Below, piece by piece: positions 10,501 to 17,737 of a stretch of 64,000 nucleotides of DNA (positions within the stretch are counted from its first letter, which is position 1; the number at the start of each line of letters is the position of its first letter). The position numbers and the translations under genes are program-made. The notes below the pieces were generated by a model. It was not told the origin of the DNA and did not search any database. It saw only the letters and a list, made by a program, of their open reading frames with translations. Source of the stretch: Flammeovirgaceae bacterium 311 (GTDB lineage: Bacteria; Bacteroidota; Bacteroidia; Cytophagales; Cyclobacteriaceae); assembly GCA_000597885.1 (NCBI GenBank), contig CP004371.1, positions 2,124,501-2,188,500 on the forward strand, written 5' to 3'.

Positions 10501-11377
10501 GAACGGTGGCTTAACATGGACTGACCTGGGTGCGGACATGATTCAGAATGGCTATAACGGTGAAATTCCGCTGCTCAATGCCTCTACGGTACAAGGCCCG
10601 GCCTTTACCGGTGGCAGCAATGGGTACATTCAGACCATTGTTGATTTAAGCCGCTACAGCGGAAAGCAGGTACAGATCCGTTTCCGGATGGGTTCCGATG
10701 TACTCACTGGTGCTACCGGCTGGTATGTAGATGATGTAGACCTGGTGGTTAACCCAACCAGCATTACCAATACCGCCTGGGTAGATTCCAAATTTGGTGG
10801 CAGCAAGAGTGCTACCGCAGAAACAATGGTACTGAAGGGAGATGAAACAAGTGGCACCACTACTCTGTCGGCCTCGGCTCAGGAAAATGCAGTAATCCTA
10901 AGCCTTAGCACAAGCAACCCATCGGGGGCATATTTACTGGAGCGCAGCCATAACGGAAGCGATTACGAACCCGTTACGGTGGTTACGAGCCCTGAACAAA
11001 GCGGCAATAACCTGGAGTTTGCAGACAATACCGTAAGCGCCGGCAAACTTTATCATTACCGTGCTACCCCAACGGGCCAGGAGCAGGCTGCTGCAGTTGC
11101 CACTGTACAAACACCTCAGGCAGCGGTTGCTGTACGACTGTACCCCAACCCAAGCAGCGACAAAGCCACGCTCCAGTTTACAGAGCAGCTACAGGGTAAT
11201 GTTGTGGTAGAGGTAAACAACTCACTCGGCCAGAAGCTCATCAGCAGGAGTTTTAGTGCTCCGGAAGCACAGGCAGGCGCCAGTCTGGATGTTTCAGGCC
11301 TTGATCATGGCATTTACCTGGTGATCATTCAGGCGAATGGAAAAACCAGCACACAAAGCCTGATTGTAAAACCTTAG
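7535..11377 (+). CDS. secreted M36 (fungalysin-like) metalloprotease with type IX secretion tail
   Basis: A 1280-residue protein. Signal peptide (1-27, ending AWAQ), then an FTP/PepSY-type propeptide (to about 225). The M36 catalytic domain contains the zinc motif HEYGH (607-611) and the third ligand Glu634 in GEGWSD; a protease-associated (PA) domain is inserted ahead of the zinc motif (about 460-590). After the catalytic core come a DUF11-type repeat (about 812-895, SVRNHTEASVPGVQITDTLP), a MAM/immune-inhibitor-like beta-sandwich (about 903-1078), and a C-terminal sorting domain starting VRLYPNPSS with the GIYLV block typical of type IX secretion. It should be exported and released or attached to the surface to degrade proteins. 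The ATG at 7535 was preferred over an in-frame TTG at 7511, because it begins right before the charged n-region of the signal peptide. Confidence 0.92.
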   Translation: MKENFTSRGLFLFALLTILSTANAWAQDALQIALKHLSENKQQYKLTSTDIADYVVTDQYVSKNGGVTHLYLQQQHRGIPVEGAIININIDRNGQVINMGSRFVPNLKAAIRGAAAANTPVQAVEAAARSLKLPIKGQLKVQEEKQARGNSRHAIVSPAGISKDPIPAKLLYVQTDDGLVKLAWVVGIYTPDGQHYWNVSVDATTGAVLKQEDLVIHDFWGGTPMVTDAPEHAHKTSSPAAKLQQGSAAGVPYASDYLESGAATTTSAAVATSGTYRILDAPFETPNHGEHTLVTGKEDPIASPLGWHNDGLLSYTITRGNNVYAYEDRLGANAGTSPDGGANLLFDFPIDYSKQPDTYVKAATTNLFYWNNLMHDVFYQFGFDEVSGNFQNTNFTGQGQGLDGVMAEAQDGGGTNNANFLTLQDGVPGRMQMYLWTSAQPAELLFVNTPASAAGAYVGVEAAFGTPLDETGVSGKIVMADPANGCSGTPTLPAGSVPVPFANQSEISGNIALVDRGDCAFIEKALNAQASGATAIIVVNNVAGAGPMSMGGDETGNLVLIPAIMISKEDGDRLKAALADGLTGTLKREGGVPPMKDGDLDNGIIAHEYGHGISTRLTGGPSTQCLSGQEQGGEGWSDFFGLYMTMKSGDTGVQRRGIGTYVMDEGTDGNGIRPAPYSTDMAVNSYTYGDISNPEISVPHGVGFIWATMLWDMTWNLIEEYGYDADIYNGKGGNNLALQLVIDGLKLQPCSPGFIDMRDAILAADQINNGGANQCHIWQAFAKRGLGYSAQQGSTSDLTDGVEAFDMPPSCQPNMAINLKATPSPVKDGTNLTYTISVRNHTEASVPGVQITDTLPANTTFVSATDGSFKNGVVKFKRTKLDQGQTIERSFTVKVNTGGGTTVLFSDDMENGGANWTARHDVGLSDWKLSTANPHSGSSSWFAVDPDAFSNQSLILKTPVRLPANALLRFWHDYNTEAGYDGGVVEITTNGGLTWTDLGADMIQNGYNGEIPLLNASTVQGPAFTGGSNGYIQTIVDLSRYSGKQVQIRFRMGSDVLTGATGWYVDDVDLVVNPTSITNTAWVDSKFGGSKSATAETMVLKGDETSGTTTLSASAQENAVILSLSTSNPSGAYLLERSHNGSDYEPVTVVTSPEQSGNNLEFADNTVSAGKLYHYRATPTGQEQAAAVATVQTPQAAVAVRLYPNPSSDKATLQFTEQLQGNVVVEVNNSLGQKLISRSFSAPEAQAGASLDVSGLDHGIYLVIIQANGKTSTQSLIVKP

Positions 11378-11400
11378 TAAGCTTACAGATTAGCAAATAA

Positions 11401-11437
11401 AAAAGCGCCTCCATAATAAAAGGAGGCGCTTTTTTTG
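11401..11437. terminator. bidirectional terminator between convergent genes
   Basis: Stem AGCGCCTCC (11404-11412) with GGAGGCGCT (11422-11430), A-run before and seven T after. It can stop the protease transcript and the convergent SGNH gene. Confidence 0.85.
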
Positions 11438-11451
11438 ATATCATGCCTTCT

Positions 11452-12165
11452 CTACTGCACTAGCTTTTTCTGCACACTTTTCAGGATAAGGTCTACCCAC
11501 TGGCTGTACATTTTGCCCGAAGGATGCAGCCCGTCGGAAGCAACCAGCGAGGGATCTGACAGGCCGTTACGGGAAATAGGGGTGATGTTGTAATAGCTTA
11601 CACCAACAGAATCTGTGATCTGCTTATTTATGATGTTGAACTCGTCGATTTCCGCACTAATGGAAGTTTGCCTGCTCCTGCCAAAGGGCGTATAGCCCCA
11701 ATCAGGAATAGAGAGCACAAATACATTTTCCTTGTTGCCCCCTGCATAGTTTATGGATTGCAGCAATAGTTCAGTAAACTCCCGCCTATACTCCTGCGGG
11801 CTTCTCCCCTGGTACTGGTTGTTCACACCTATGAGCAAAGAAACCAAATCATAAGTATTTCCGGCAATGCCTGTAGCAGCTATCCCGTTTTTAAGGTCTG
11901 CGGTTGTCCAGCCGGTGGTGGCAATGATGGTCGGGTCTTCTATCGCTACTCCCTTTTCCCTCAGGGCCTTTGCCAGTTGTACAGGATAACGTTCTGCCGG
12001 CTGAACCCCGTGTCCAATGGTATAAGAATCACCCAGTGCAAGATAGGTGGCTATATTTGCCTGATCAGGTTCTGGAGCAGCAGGAGCAGCCGGTTGTGGA
12101 GCATCTTTTTTGCAGCCTGCACCCATAAACAACAACAGGAGGAATATGAATAGTAAGTTCTTCAT
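11452..12165 (-). CDS. SGNH/GDSL-family hydrolase lipoprotein
   Basis: A 237-residue protein with a lipoprotein signal (lipobox MGAGC, Cys18) and a Pro/Ala-rich linker, then a complete SGNH hydrolase fold. The motifs are block I LALGDSYT (nucleophile Ser47), block II Gly in TTGWTTADL, block III GVNNQ (Asn), and block V DGLHPSG with the catalytic Asp and His near residue 215. The family includes esterases, lysophospholipases and acetylxylan or glycan deacetylases. The lipid anchor places it on the periplasmic face or outer membrane. It is separated from the decayed kinase locus upstream by only about 70 bases, and its own promoter is not obvious. Confidence 0.87.
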   Translation of the reverse strand: MKNLLFIFLLLLFMGAGCKKDAPQPAAPAAPEPDQANIATYLALGDSYTIGHGVQPAERYPVQLAKALREKGVAIEDPTIIATTGWTTADLKNGIAATGIAGNTYDLVSLLIGVNNQYQGRSPQEYRREFTELLLQSINYAGGNKENVFVLSIPDWGYTPFGRSRQTSISAEIDEFNIINKQITDSVGVSYYNITPISRNGLSDPSLVASDGLHPSGKMYSQWVDLILKSVQKKLVQ

Positions 12166-12237
12166 AGAGAGTAGACTTTCTGGCTATCTACGCAGCAGAA
12201 TACTTTCTGGATATCTTCCCGTACAAATTTTATGCGA

Positions 12238-12842
12238 TCAGGTAGCCAATAGAATGCGCCTCAATAAAACGAAGGGCACATCGGGGAGCTTACTCCACCA
12301 GCCAGAAAGAGAATCAAGGCTGTTAAACAGGAAGTCCGGGGTTACCAGGTCTTTAGGGAATCCAGCTAGCTTTGCAGGTTTCTCTTTTCCTGTTCTTCTG
12401 CCTCCTTCACCGATTTCTTCCACTGCTCCAAATAATACAGGGCCTCGTAGACCCCTGCAATCAGCAGGCAAAAGAACAAGGTGATGCCAATGCTGTGGAG
12501 GTAGCTGAAGATGTTAATTTCCTGTGATTGCCAGAAGCCCAGCCAGCGCTCCATCCATACATGCCAGCTACCCAGCAGGATTGCCAGCGCCAGTAGTATA
12601 GCCGCCAAACAAAGTAAGCGAACATGAATGCGCTGCAAGCCCGGAAGCATAAACCGGCTGATTCGTACAGCCAGCCGTGTAACCTCCCACACAACAAATG
12701 TAAAAAGAAGTTGCCAGCCTATTACTTTACCTGCCGGTTCGTTACCCACCATAACTAGCTGCAGGCAGAAGAACATAAAGTAAATTATGTTCAGGATAAG
12801 CATGCCCCAGATCCATATCCTGGCGTCGCTTAGTTTCTCCAT
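12238..12842 (-). pseudogene. decayed LytS-type sensor histidine kinase (only the membrane sensor is intact)
   Basis: From ATG 12842 a 158-residue frame encodes about four membrane helices and a linker ending VYEALYYLEQWKKSVKEAEEQ and then KRNLQS, which is exactly how Bacteroidota LytS-type kinases lead into their catalytic domain. The frame then stops at TAG (12368-12366), where related proteins have Gln (CAG). Reading past the stop gives LDSLK, and after a one-base loss the other frame continues LVTPDFLFNSLDSLSG, matching the usual QVNPHFLFNSLNTLS H-box but with Asp in place of the phospho-accepting His. The match then dissolves and ends at a stop at 12238-12240; no ATP-binding domain remains. 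The 158-residue membrane part could still be made as a short protein. Its upstream gap to the next gene is about 110 bases. Confidence 0.7.
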
Positions 12843-12951
12843 CAGTTACAGTTTTGGAATTACCGCACCAATCAGGGCTTAAATAATCAATAAAAAAAAG
12901 CTCCTCCATTTTGAAAAGAGCTAGTCCTGCCGGGCACAGTTTTAAAAAAGC

Positions 12952-14865
12952 CTAATACAATTGCCTGGTAAAAACCAGTCTTATTTTGGCCTGGAAATCA
13001 GAGATTACCTTAAAAATTTCTTTTAAGGTTACCTGCTCTACCTTGGTCAGCTTGTTGGGATCCATCAGGTTATCAGACGGGGTTTTATCGTGAATGATCT
13101 GAATAGCCTGGTTCTTCAGTCGCATGCCCATCAGGTAATAGTACGACTGCAGCAATTCGCGGTATTCTGTTTCTGTAAAGGCACCACTGTCTTTCAGCGC
13201 CTCCAGCCGCTCGCCGGTGTTTGATAGGAAAATACGGTTTTTAAGGGCATACACCCGCACCAGGTCCACAATGGGGGTCATGGTTTTTTTGATATTAAAT
13301 ACCTGCTGAGAGCCCTTGGTAAAGGTTCTGATGTTTTTGAAAAAGGTGGTCAGGGGCGGCTCATACTGAAGGGCATTCCTGGCCATGTGGTAGAAGAAGA
13401 TCTCCTGCAGCTCCTTTAACTCCTCCTCCAGAAAATCCTTAAGCTCCTCCATAATGGCAGGCTCACCATAGAGAAAACGGCAGTCAAAAAAGGTGGCAAA
13501 ATTCATCACCCGCTCCTGGTTCGATTCTTCGATCCAGGTTTTGTAATTACGCTTCCAGTGGGAGAGGGAGTGCGTCCATTTAGGATTTTTAGCCATAAAG
13601 CCACCCTCACAAAAGCTAAAGCCAATCGTATTGAGCTTTTCGGAAACCTGTTCGGCAAATTTCAGGAAATAATCCCGCACCAGGTCCCGCTGTTCATTGG
13701 CCTTATCTTCGTATATAATGGCATTGTCCTGGTCGGTATTAAGCGTTTGCTCCTTGCGGCCTTCGCTGCCCAATACCATGAAAACAAATTTGGCCGGAGG
13801 CGGGCCCATTTCGTCAATAACACCTTCAATTACCTTTTGGGCAATGGTATCGGCTACCGTAGTAATCATCTGGTTTACAATTTCTGCCCTTACTCCACGC
13901 CTTAGCAGCTGGTATACAATTTCAGGCACCGTTTGCCATTTCCTGGTGAGCTCCTCTACCGAAACCGCCAGTTTTACCGACTGAATAAATACAAAAGGCG
14001 ACTGCGCCTGGTCACTTAAAAGTTTGTTCCGGCTGATGAACCCAATGGCCTCACCTTCACGCTCAATGAGCAGGTAACGGGTTTTAGTCCGAAACATCAG
14101 CAGCATAGCCTCATATACATAAGCTTCCGGGCTAATGGAAACAATTGGCTGATCCATTACCTCCCACACAGGCGTTTGCGAACTTCGCTGGCGGGCCACT
14201 ACATTGTCGCGCAGGGTAATATCCGTGATATACCCTATAATCCTGTGCTCGTCATCTTCTACAAACAGGCAGCTAACCCTGTGCTTCCCCATGAGGGCAG
14301 CAGCATTATACACCGGCGCATCATGCGCACACCGCACCAGCTCGCGGCTCTCTACCGTCTCCAGCCTGCGGGAATAAAAGCGGTCTGCTGCAATATAATT
14401 TTCATCAAGGCTATTGGAGGGCTTTACAAAGTGGGCATATTCATCGTTGAGCATGCGCTTTGCAAACTGCAGGGTAAAGTACTGGAAAAAATCTTCGTAT
14501 GCCTGGCATAGGGCTTTGAAATGACTGCGGTGCAGAAAATAGACCACAGTGCCTTTTTTGGCGATTACGGTTCGGATGGATTTTTTCTTGTTGAGCAGCA
14601 CAGAAAAGCCCCCGTAGCAAAAGCCCCTGCCGTAGGTTTCGGGCAGGCGCTTGATCTGGTTGCTGTCGTAAAAGAAAGCATTGTACTCTCCCTCCACCAG
14701 AATATCTACCCCGCGCATTTTGGATATATCCTGCTGATAAATTACTGCTTCTTTGGGATAGCGTACTTCTTCCAGCAGGTTTACCACCCCCTGCAGCACC
14801 TCCTCGGGCAGCAGTTGAAAGGGCACTACGGTCTTTAGAAAAGCCAGACGTTCCTGTTCGTTCAT
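12952..14865 (-). CDS. cNMP-binding/CBS/DUF294 nucleotidyltransferase-like protein
   Basis: A 637-residue cytoplasmic protein. Domains in order: a cyclic-nucleotide-binding-like beta-roll (about 10-135), a pair of CBS domains (about 170-290; SCLFVEDDEHRIIGYITD, RYLLIEREGEAIGFIS), a DUF294 nucleotidyltransferase-like domain with GSEGRKEQTLNTDQDNAI near residue 360, and the DUF294 C-terminal helical domain. The NTase GS...D..D motif is intact. Proteins of this type often lie next to an epsilon-like exonuclease, as here: the exonuclease stop codon is at 14875. The ATG at 14865 is taken as start; a GTG immediately after the exonuclease stop (14874) would add three residues. The role is probably sensing of nucleotides to control a partner, but the reaction is unproven. 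Confidence 0.85.
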   Translation of the reverse strand: MNEQERLAFLKTVVPFQLLPEEVLQGVVNLLEEVRYPKEAVIYQQDISKMRGVDILVEGEYNAFFYDSNQIKRLPETYGRGFCYGGFSVLLNKKKSIRTVIAKKGTVVYFLHRSHFKALCQAYEDFFQYFTLQFAKRMLNDEYAHFVKPSNSLDENYIAADRFYSRRLETVESRELVRCAHDAPVYNAAALMGKHRVSCLFVEDDEHRIIGYITDITLRDNVVARQRSSQTPVWEVMDQPIVSISPEAYVYEAMLLMFRTKTRYLLIEREGEAIGFISRNKLLSDQAQSPFVFIQSVKLAVSVEELTRKWQTVPEIVYQLLRRGVRAEIVNQMITTVADTIAQKVIEGVIDEMGPPPAKFVFMVLGSEGRKEQTLNTDQDNAIIYEDKANEQRDLVRDYFLKFAEQVSEKLNTIGFSFCEGGFMAKNPKWTHSLSHWKRNYKTWIEESNQERVMNFATFFDCRFLYGEPAIMEELKDFLEEELKELQEIFFYHMARNALQYEPPLTTFFKNIRTFTKGSQQVFNIKKTMTPIVDLVRVYALKNRIFLSNTGERLEALKDSGAFTETEYRELLQSYYYLMGMRLKNQAIQIIHDKTPSDNLMDPNKLTKVEQVTLKEIFKVISDFQAKIRLVFTRQLY

Positions 14866-14874
14866 ATCCACCAC

Positions 14875-15582
14875 TTACTTGAAAAAAAAGTATAACAGCA
14901 GGGCCAGCGAAGCCAGCACCAAAAAAATCATAATTCGCCTCCCGGCACCATCGGTTGGTTCTTTTTCCTTCAGGGCATAAGACTGCCGCTGCCGGGCAAC
15001 AACAGATTCTGTAATCTCCCCCCTACGCCAAAGCTCAAAAAAGCAGCGGGCAGTAGCAGTAGCATCTACGAGTGCATCGTGCTGTTGTTCAAGTTTAGTA
15101 CCAAAGAGTTTCAAATAAAGCTGCTCCAGGCGCATGTATTTATAACCGCTTTCGCGATAAAAGTTATGAGTGAGCTGCATGGTACAAAAAGTAGGCAGCG
15201 ATGTAAGCGGATTACTTAAACCAGCCCTGTAAAAGCCAAGGCCCATCATGTGGTAATCGAGCTGCATAAAGTGACCAACGATCAGGGGCTGGTAATGCAG
15301 CAGGTCTTTGTGCAGCTGCTGCATTACCAGCCTGCGCGCCTTTCCATGCTCCATTAAATATTCATCGCTGATGCCATGAATTTCCCTGGATACATCAGTG
15401 ATGCCGTAATCCAGTGGTTTTATATAGTGGTTCTCCTGCTTAACCTCCTCTCCTTCCCTGGTATACACTACCCAGGCCAGCTGCACTATATAGGGCCAGT
15501 TGCCTACTGCAGAATAAGGCTTGTTCCAGTCTTTAGGCAATCCGGAGGTTTCGGTGTCTACAAACAGCAGGTACTCTTTCAC
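14875..15582 (-). CDS. DnaQ-like 3'-5' exonuclease with C-terminal membrane anchor
   Basis: A 235-residue protein. The DEDDh exonuclease motifs are present: ExoI FVDTETSGLP (Asp9, Glu11), ExoII GHFMQLDYHM near residue 105, and ExoIII HDALVDA near residue 170. This is the fold of the DNA polymerase III epsilon subunit, which degrades single strands of DNA or RNA 3' to 5'. Unlike epsilon, this one ends with a single hydrophobic helix (RIMIFLVLASLALLLYFFFK, residues 216-235), which would tail-anchor it in the inner membrane. It directly precedes and probably shares a transcript with the cNMP/CBS/DUF294 protein. A repair, RNA-turnover or nucleotide-signalling role is possible; replication proofreading seems unlikely given the anchor. 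Confidence 0.85.
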   Translation of the reverse strand: MKEYLLFVDTETSGLPKDWNKPYSAVGNWPYIVQLAWVVYTREGEEVKQENHYIKPLDYGITDVSREIHGISDEYLMEHGKARRLVMQQLHKDLLHYQPLIVGHFMQLDYHMMGLGFYRAGLSNPLTSLPTFCTMQLTHNFYRESGYKYMRLEQLYLKLFGTKLEQQHDALVDATATARCFFELWRRGEITESVVARQRQSYALKEKEPTDGAGRRIMIFLVLASLALLLYFFFK

Positions 15583-15665
15583 ACCAGCAAAATACTTAAA
15601 CTACTGCTTTATCATGTACTTTGGACTGAAACATTTCAAAAGAACCTATACGCAACAGCAAACAC

Positions 15666-15711
15666 AAAAAAACAGGCAGGGAACAAGAGCTAATGTTCTG
15701 TTCCCTGCCTG
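15666..15711 (-). terminator. terminator of the DUF4468 gene
   Basis: Perfect 13-base stem, CAGGCAGGGAACA (15673-15685) and TGTTCCCTGCCTG (15699-15711), followed on the minus strand by seven T (A-run 15666-15672). Confidence 0.85.
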
Positions 15712-15757
15712 CACAATACCTGGAAGTAAAATTCAAAAAGGTTTGGCCGCGGCTGAA

Positions 15758-16351
15758 TTATGGGCGATTCATTTCCTCAAGGTCCTCCTCACTATTCAGG
15801 CGTGCCCCTGGGGGCACTTCTTTCATCTTCTTCTTAAGCGCCCGAATGTGGCTTTCCACATGCAGGCGGGTAGTTTCTTTATGGGCATGCCAGGTATCGT
15901 TCATGCCTGCAAATTTTTCTTTCTCAAGTGGTTTTTTCTTGCCACTTACCGGGGCATACTGCCCGTACCTGTTCTTTTTGTAGTACTGGAATACAAAGTC
16001 GGTAAAGGTATAGTTGTAGCCCTCATCAGTTACCTCCAACCTAAGGTTGTAAATAATCTCTCCATGAATCTGCGGTGTAAACAAGCCTTTTGTATATACA
16101 TAAAAGCTACCTTCCCTGTTTACTACAGAACCCTGATAATCTGCATGTACTTTAGCATTGTGATTATTCACCCGCTTGATACGGGTAGCAAAGTTCATGG
16201 CATTGATAAATAAAGCATCTTTTCCCAGGTTGTCTACCTGAACAAATTCTTCAAAGCTTACCTTGCCGACAGCATTGCGTGGCAGCTGCGGTTCATCCTC
16301 CTTTAAAAATGGCATGAACAAAAACAGCATTATTATTCCTATTACCTTCAT
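15758..16351 (-). CDS. DUF4468-like exported protein
   Basis: A 197-residue protein with a short N-terminal hydrophobic segment (residues 1-16) lacking a clear cleavage site. The middle part (about 35-125) has the pattern of DUF4468 with a TBP-like fold: DNLGKDALFINAMNF, a GSFYVYTKG strand, and IIYNLRLEVTDEGYNYTFTDF. The C-terminal 65 residues are highly charged. Function of the family is not known; members are exported proteins of Bacteroidota. On the minus strand the start is preceded by AGGAGAT and, further up, a GGAGGTGA, which is unusually Shine-Dalgarno-like for this phylum. It appears to be a single-gene unit bounded by terminators on both sides. Confidence 0.65.
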   Translation of the reverse strand: MKVIGIIMLFLFMPFLKEDEPQLPRNAVGKVSFEEFVQVDNLGKDALFINAMNFATRIKRVNNHNAKVHADYQGSVVNREGSFYVYTKGLFTPQIHGEIIYNLRLEVTDEGYNYTFTDFVFQYYKKNRYGQYAPVSGKKKPLEKEKFAGMNDTWHAHKETTRLHVESHIRALKKKMKEVPPGARLNSEEDLEEMNRP

Positions 16352-16389
16352 TGTAATCTCCTTTTGTAGTAATCACCTCCCAAAAATAA

Positions 16390-16426
16390 AAAAATCCTAT
16401 GTATAGATAGTATACACAGGATTTTT
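16390..16426 (-). terminator. terminator of the glnK-amt-porin operon
   Basis: Near-perfect inverted repeat, arms AAATCCTATGTATA and TATACACAGGATTT (about 16392-16424), flanked by an A-run (T-run on the minus strand). It lies about 30 bases past the porin stop codon. Confidence 0.7.
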
Positions 16427-16456
16427 AAACAAGTTTCGGTAATTGGTCAGGAAATG

Positions 16457-17572
16457 CTAGAAAGCATAGATAAAGGCTGCTCCCAAAGTGGTTTGGTTTT
16501 TCTTCAGATTACCATGACTGTCTTCGAAAAACAAGTCCTTAGACTGGTCGTAACGTACCTCAGGTTTGATCATAAAGCGGCCTTCAGCCAGTTTGATATC
16601 GCCGGTAAGGGTCAGGGCTGTAGCCTCTACCGGGCCAAAGTAACGAACACCTTTCGGATCATTGAACTGCTCAGCTCTTAAGCCCAGCCCCAGCATGTCG
16701 TTAATTTCATAGTTCAGGTATAGGGCTGCTCCTCCCCAGCCGGCATCTTCAGACCATGGATTGTCTACCTCAGGCTGGGCGCTGCCAGAGCTGAAAGTAC
16801 CATAAGCTGCATTTACACCCACCTTAAAGGCCGGCGTAAGCTGGTATGAGGTGGTCAGGTCGAAGAGGCTGGTGTAGGAACCTTTGGTATCGCCAAAAGC
16901 AGATTCAGTATTATACTCATCGCCACCGATCCAGTTCACAAAGATATCGAAGCCTTCTACAGGAGCCAGAGAGAACTGGGCTACCACAGATTTTTTGTCG
17001 TTAGGGTCAACCAGGGCATCCCAGCCATTTACCACACCCAGCATCAGCCCGGCTTTGCTGCTCAGTTTGTAATTGAGCTTGGCTCCTGTATGATAGAATG
17101 GGCCGTTACCGAAAAGATAGGAAAGGCTGTAGTTGTAATTAAGCGGTGCATCAATCAGCTCATATCCGATGTGCGTACCAAACTGACCAACAGTTAAAGT
17201 TAAACGATCAGTAAAGTCGTAGGAGATATAAGCCTGCTTGATCAGGCGGGCAGTGCCTTCATTACCAAAATTGCCCAGATCACCATTTGGACCAAAGGTT
17301 AAATCGGCTACTACATTGACTTTCTTAAAAGAATAGCTGAAAACAGTTTGTACCAGACCCAGGGAGAAAGTGTTATGAGGTGTATCAAAAATTCTGCCTG
17401 TATTAGTTCCTGAGGCCGGCCTGTTGAGGTTGTAAGAGTAGTAGGTATCAACATAGCCGGAAATTGTAAGCGCCGGTTTGCTGCTTAAAGAATCTTCCAG
17501 TACATCCTGCGCACTAAGCGAAAGAGAAGAAAAAGTAAGCAACAGAAGTAAAAGTAGAGATATGTTTTTCAT
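16457..17572 (-). CDS. outer-membrane beta-barrel porin linked to ammonium transport
   Basis: A 371-residue protein with a signal peptide (1-21, ending LSAQ) and alternating hydrophobic strands with aromatic ends, finishing in a terminal phenylalanine strand (TTLGAAFIYAF), the sign of a BAM-assembled beta barrel. It resembles the BBP2-type porin family (GYVDTYYSYNLNRP near the N-terminus and TVGQFGTHIGYELID in the middle). It is the third gene of a minus-strand set with glnK and amt, 165 bases past amt, which suggests that it admits ammonium or small nitrogen compounds through the outer membrane. A G+C-rich hairpin lies between amt and this gene and may set relative expression. Substrate is inferred from context only. 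Confidence 0.8.
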   Translation of the reverse strand: MKNISLLLLLLLTFSSLSLSAQDVLEDSLSSKPALTISGYVDTYYSYNLNRPASGTNTGRIFDTPHNTFSLGLVQTVFSYSFKKVNVVADLTFGPNGDLGNFGNEGTARLIKQAYISYDFTDRLTLTVGQFGTHIGYELIDAPLNYNYSLSYLFGNGPFYHTGAKLNYKLSSKAGLMLGVVNGWDALVDPNDKKSVVAQFSLAPVEGFDIFVNWIGGDEYNTESAFGDTKGSYTSLFDLTTSYQLTPAFKVGVNAAYGTFSSGSAQPEVDNPWSEDAGWGGAALYLNYEINDMLGLGLRAEQFNDPKGVRYFGPVEATALTLTGDIKLAEGRFMIKPEVRYDQSKDLFFEDSHGNLKKNQTTLGAAFIYAF

Positions 17573-17617
17573 AGGGATAGATTAAGAAGGGAATAAATTT
17601 GGGCAAAGGGGGATAGG

Positions 17618-17647
17618 GCCCGCCACCGTCTGCAGGTGGTGGCGGGC
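17618..17647 (-). promoter_or_regulatory. intercistronic G+C-rich hairpin between amt and the porin gene
   Basis: Perfect 10-base stem GCCCGCCACC (17618-17627) and GGTGGCGGGC (17638-17647) with a 10-base loop and no T-run behind it on the minus strand. It may attenuate or protect the message between the two genes rather than fully terminate. Confidence 0.5.
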
Positions 17648-17737
17648 ATTATCCGGCTACAAAAGGAACATCAAAGGAAAGTTTGCTTACTGGGAGGCAG
17701 GGCCAGGAATAGAGCACTGCAGAAACATGGGAAATTT

